From assembly GCA_905160935.1 (NCBI GenBank), contig CAJHZI010000505.1:641501-705500 (forward strand): DNA of 64,000 nt, written 5' to 3'. Within the stretch, counting starts at the first letter, position 1, and the number at the start of each line of letters is the position of its first letter. Shown piece by piece: positions 59,568-64,000 of this stretch. A program made the translations under genes and the position numbers. Source of the DNA: Enchytraeus crypticus (lineage: Eukaryota; Annelida; Clitellata; Enchytraeida; Enchytraeidae). The notes under the pieces were generated by a model. It did no database searches and was not told where the DNA came from. It was given only the letters and a program-made list of their open reading frames with translations.

Positions 59568-59865
59568 TTTAACGTCCCTTTCCTCATCTAAGGGTGATGT
59601 CACGGACGTCATCCTTAAATAACGCCGTCATGATTCTAACAATTCTCTCTCTTCAGTGCACTGCCAAGTGGCAGGTTCAAGGTACATATTCATACTCAAA
59701 GTCTGTTTTCTCGCTCCATATGAGCACTTCTTAGATCAACAAGTTAATCCCTTCACAAAGTCTATGCTTTATCCATACCTTATGTAGCCTATAGCTTGGG
59801 AAAATTGTGGCTTCTGAGGTGGTTTCCCGTTGCCTTCCTCAGATAAACAATAATAAACAATTATA
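59536..59865 (-). mobile_element. ATT-tailed repeat followed by SINE with RTE-like tail (copy 2)
   Basis: (AAT)n at 59536-59566 and AATTTAACGTCCCTTTCCTC at 59566-59585 are the reverse 3' end of the ATT-tailed family. From 59645 the second SINE starts: TTCAGTGCACTGCCAAGTGG, GCAGGTTCAAGGTACATATT, GCCTATAGCTTGGG and GGTGGTTTCCCGTTGCCTTC. This is the best-preserved SINE copy of this type. Confidence 0.82.
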
Positions 59866-60880
59866 CACATTAATTTTTTTCTCTCTAGGTCTGATATCTC
59901 GCTTTGTATGATATTTTCTGTTCCTTTTCTCATATTCTTCCTGTATAATGTGGTTCTCACTTTTACTTCTGAAATTTTGCTATGTAGGCCTAATATGTTA
60001 ATGATTTGCGTTTTTTCAGATCTGGTAATATGCGAGATTGAATTGAATTGAATTTAACTTATTCTAGTGTATAATATTTTCAAGATAGCTTGGGAATTAC
60101 AAATAATTTCCAATTGTCATAGCTTACACAAATTAAACAGACATTCTTCATAATTATCAATGCGAGAAACAATAATTAGAGGGACAAACTTCTCTCTGAA
60201 GAGCTTATTAATCGAGGAAACAACCTGTAATTTCAATGGTCGGAATGGTTTAATTTTGAACTAAATATTTCTTCGTGAAATTTACAATGTCTTCATTACA
60301 ATTTGCAGAGAATGTGCAAAGGCACATTTAGGCCCGAAGGCTCTAGCTCATCAAGTTAATAATCATTTCTAAATAATTTCAAAAATACAATTAGAACACA
60401 CTAAAAATTCAAACATGCTAAAACTTGATAGTCCATCTGTTACGGGACTGTTGTTTTATCTATTGAAAATACTTAAATAACTCCTCTTATGCCGTCTATG
60501 TAACTGAAAGCAATAAAAATATACATACATACATAACATTCATGAAGTTGACAAGTAACAACAAGTTATTATTGCCAACTAAAAACTTGTCACAGTCAGT
60601 TCATGTATGTTAATTATATAATAACTCATGGGCCTGCCTGAATAACGATTGTCTAAAGGTAAACACGTTACTGGATATCATTTTAAAATCTAAATATTCA
60701 TTTATTTGTAGGTAACAGTCACTATAATTTTGAATAGCAAATCTTTACAAATTCGTCTTAAATTCCTCCTCATCCAGTTCATGATTATGTCCGACTTAAA
60801 AGCAATTTTTTTCGATCTAGGGTGATTTCAGTGATGCATGAATTAAATAAGACATTAAATCAAATCAATCAGGAACTCTC
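59866..60880. other. Non-coding stretch
   Basis: AT-rich, no coding frame. 60300-60350 (TTAGGCCCGAAGGCTCT) matches 46973-46990 and is a small dispersed repeat; (CATA)n at about 60519-60536. Confidence 0.45.
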
Positions 60881-60889
60881 TCCCAAGTG

Positions 60890-61085
60890 TTCTGCCTAAT
60901 GGCAGGTTTAAGGCATATATTCTTACAATCTGTCTTCAGGATCCAGAGAGAGCACTGTATTGATCAAGTTAATCTTATCAAAGGCTACGCCTCACCAAAG
61001 CTTTAATGTAGCCATTAGCATGAGAAGATATTCTTCTGAGGTGGTTTCCCGTATCCGTCTTCAGAGACTATAATTACCTGTTGAG
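60890..61085 (-). mobile_element. SINE with RTE-like 3' tail (copy 3)
   Basis: CTCCCAAGTGTTCTGCCTAA, GGCAGGTTTAAGGCATATAT, ATGTAGCCATTAGCATG and TGAGGTGGTTTCCCGTATCC follow the order of the other two copies; more diverged. Confidence 0.75.
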
Positions 61086-61479
61086 ACAATAGTAACAAAA
61101 CAGGTGATAAAATGATACTGACTAATTGCACAGTATGCTTGTTGGGCGAAGATTCTGAATGTCTGCTACATTTTTCATTGTATCTAATTAATTCAATCAA
61201 ATGGCTACAGTTGCAACCATGTACTCAAAACATACTGTCACAATAACTACCATAATTCCAACACATCTGAAAAGGCTTAGCTGTCGGTTACAGTGTCGTA
61301 AATACCTGCGGAGAAATAATAGCCCATTAATGCAATTCTATGACAGTAGAATACAGATTGAATGTAAAGCAGCTCCGGGCAGGAAGCTAGGTATGGACCC
61401 GGGATTCCAACCCACCGAGAGAGACCATTTCGAATGTTAATTCGGTAACATTTTACTGCGGCAGTGCGGCGTGTTTGAA

Positions 61480-62060
61480 CTAGCTTGGCACAGAAGTGAT
61501 ATATCACCGAGGCTCCCTCTCGCTCCCTGGCTCGTACAGGGCCTGTCGAGTGGCGACGGATTATAATTGAAAGTCCGCTTCACGTTGACTCGACCCATAA
61601 ATCTCTCCCGTAGCGCCTCTCGCCTGTTTGTAAACCAGCCGTAGATCATCCGGCTGTAGGAGCGAGTCCAACGTGGGAACATACGGCTGCTGGAAAAACT
61701 GCACTCATCGTCTGATTTGATTTCGTGTAGAGCTTTTGCTCTACCCTTGCAAACAATATCTGTGTTTTATGGTCGCACCGAGTGCGCTGCGTGTGTAATA
61801 AACGTAACGGGCGAGTAATATAGCGACCCTTCTGCTGAATTATGACCGAACAGCGTGCTTAACTTAATAGGTCCTTTATAGCTCGAACACGTCCGGCTTT
61901 CGATGGGTTAGAGCCGACAAAGAGCCTAAGCCGTTAACATTGCTGACTGTTTTCCATCAAACACGTCGTGATTAAGTTGTTGCCACTATAGAGCCTGAGC
62001 TCTTGTACAGCGGTGTCGTTAAAGTCAAAGACTCTGAGTGGAGACTAATCGTTAGGCTTC
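61480..62060. promoter_or_regulatory. Unique GC-richer block downstream of noc, candidate regulatory element
   Basis: About 580 bases with GC well above the flanks, many CG dinucleotides, and words such as TTATAATTG, TTTTATGGTCG and GTTAACATTG. No repeats and no plausible protein. The minus-strand open frames 61277-61507 and 61437-61682 show no domain. Could be a conserved enhancer; alternatively a decayed exon. Confidence 0.3.
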
Positions 62061-64000
62061 AGTCGAACTGAAGTTTCAGCGTAAGCTGACACTTATCTAG
62101 AAAATAAAACGTAGGTCTACTTGTAAATAAATGGTTAAATGTCAGAAGCAGCACTGCAAGCATATGCTACAAATCTAGTGTATGGGACTAAGATATTATC
62201 TAATTTCTTAGATAAATTGATATGAAGAGATTCAAACATTAGCGATTTAAAATGTAGAACTTAATTCGTCGTTTTAAGTTTATTTACAGTTGCACAGTTG
62301 CTATCCTAGTTTATAATTCTAGTTGCTTCTGCAATAAATCATCAAAAATTTGATTAATTGTAGGTAAATATTGAAATACACATTTTATTTCAGATTTAAA
62401 AGGCAATTGAGAAATTTGTTCTCATACAATACGAACAATTGAGGGTTTGCTCTCAGTATTACCAACCTTTAATATTTATTTTTAACAACACGCAATACTT
62501 AGCAGTTAGCACTATTTTGAGCCGCACGGTTAAACCTATCCCAGTAATTTTTAATATTTAAAGAGTATATTATACCATGATTTCTCCATACTAACCACAA
62601 TTAGAAAAATATGAAATTAACGAAAATACTTTATAGGATTCAAATAACAAATTTAGTGTGGATAATTGAAGGATATTTCTTTTTGGAATTAACAAAATAG
62701 CAATAAACGCAGTCTTGTCTATTCTTGACTCTATCGACGATGAAACCTTACGAGATTCGAACTCTCTTTCTGGAATAGAGCCGTGTCAGTAAGCAAAAGC
62801 TATCAACAGTCAACGTTCAGCATAGCTTCACCAGTAACAGCATTGATTTCTGACTGCAGATCAGTATGTGCGAGATTCAAATCCTGGACTGATCCGTGGC
62901 CGCTGATATCTCTAAAGAGATGAAGCTGATGACATCGGCCTGTTAGCCGGCAGTCACTGAACAGTAATGCATTGTTTTGCACCAGGATACGGGTGACGAC
63001 GTGATAGTTAACGGCGTGTGATAGTCTAAAGATAAAAGGAGATGAATCGTGAAATATGATAAACATACCCTTTATTATTACGATCTGAACGAGATGAGAG
63101 CTATAGCTCATAGCCCTGTTATAACCCCTCCCCCATCTCCACCCCTGATATCACCTTCCTGAGTTTGTTTTAAAGTTACTGTTCATTCATCTCTAACATT
63201 GAAGTATTCAGCATCATCATACTCCCTTGAATCCCTGTTTTACCAGGGTCGGGATACAAATAGACCGTCTCAAATCCTATCTGTTATACACCATATCACA
63301 AGCCAATCCCCTATTTGAGACTTTTCCACTTTTTAAATTTTTCAAGCAATTTCTGGAGCCTAGGCGCTCACCAACAAAATGCCCTTTTCTGACGTTGGTA
63401 TGGATCTTAGTGCTTTAGTCGCCTTCTACGACACGTGCAGTCACCGGTTGGTCAATTCTTTATACAACCCGGCCACAACACGGGTAATAACATTGAAATT
63501 TTACAGTTAATAAAATCATTCAGAATAATTTTTGCATTCAAGACGCCGATACGAGCGGGATGACTATACGCTGGTCGGACAAAGATAATGATAAATATAT
63601 AAATAATGAGCACAGTTTTTAAGAAACGCATAAATTCGTATAGTATCAGCTAGTAAGTGCACCATACGTATCCCATGATCCGATACAGCTATTTCAAAAT
63701 AAAACCTGGTCAATCCTATACTATTTTCAATAAATTTCATTCATTTACAGTACGTTATTTTTGCACTTTGACACTTCACAGCTGATCGCCTTAAGTATGT
63801 TAAGCATTTCCGGTTTAATGAAGTATTCCTAGATTATCTGTCTAGACCATCATCATAGTCTCTCTCCTACCTACCCAAACCACACAACATCGATGACGAC
63901 ACAAATTAGCAACTCTCGACTGGAGTGGCTTGAAGTATTCCATCAGAAAGACGAAGAAATGATGTAACGATGTAAGAGAAATGACGATGTAAGAGAAATA
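62061..64000. other. Non-coding end of window
   Basis: AT-rich with SINE remnants: 62830-62960 (GTGCGAGATTCAAATCCTGG, box-B-like) and repeat D in reverse at 63350-63470 (AGGCGCTCACCAACAAAATG, ACGACACGTGCAG). No gene seen. Confidence 0.45.

Overview
The window is AT-rich, intron- and repeat-heavy metazoan DNA from an invertebrate with a large genome. The first coding exon of the recognised zinc-finger gene (QYLHPDYISPLPTT) reads like arthropod Noc/Elbow proteins, so I favour an arthropod, possibly a hemimetabolous insect. The phylum cannot be fixed from the sequence alone. There are no operons or bacterial features.

Two protein-coding genes are supported, both on the + strand. (1) A multi-exon gene that I do not recognise ends at 36828. 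Six consecutive exons (29338-29751, 30808-30975, 33515-33568, 33934-34059, 35523-35606, 36617-36828) join in one open frame through five phase-1 introns. They encode about 350 residues: a cysteine-free, Ser/Thr- then Tyr/Asp/Asn-rich region with seven N-glycosylation sequons, one clear membrane span and a short tail. The 5' exons are not identified and probably lie further upstream, perhaps outside the window. (2) A NET-family C2H2 zinc-finger gene (noc/elB, ZNF503/ZNF703 group) has a short coding exon at 47930-48004, a 5.6-kb intron and a large GC-richer final exon at 53636-55153, giving a 530-residue protein. It has the usual Noc/NLZ landmarks but I find no FKPY Groucho-binding tetrapeptide.

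Layout: 1-29337 is repeat-rich and mostly non-coding, with RTE-type LINE copies at 1455-2785, 5455-6040, 15760-17055 and 27665-28127, a second LINE type at 8700-9733, an 831-bp palindromic element at 17538-18368, several minisatellites and some unique GC-richer islands. The unnamed membrane gene occupies 29338-36828, with SINE and LINE remnants in its introns. An 11-kb spacer follows. noc with its intron fills 47930-55153. The last 8.8 kb holds SINE copies and two islands that could be regulatory.

Most of the remaining structure is mobile-element history. RTE 3' ends abut microsatellites in about ten places. A SINE family shares its 3' tail with that LINE. Two LINE copies carry perfect snap-back hairpins with the same junction. 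One SINE is a fusion of a tRNA-like head and a 5S-rRNA-like body. Three CTCF-like motifs (two +, one -) bracket the two genes and may mark insulators.
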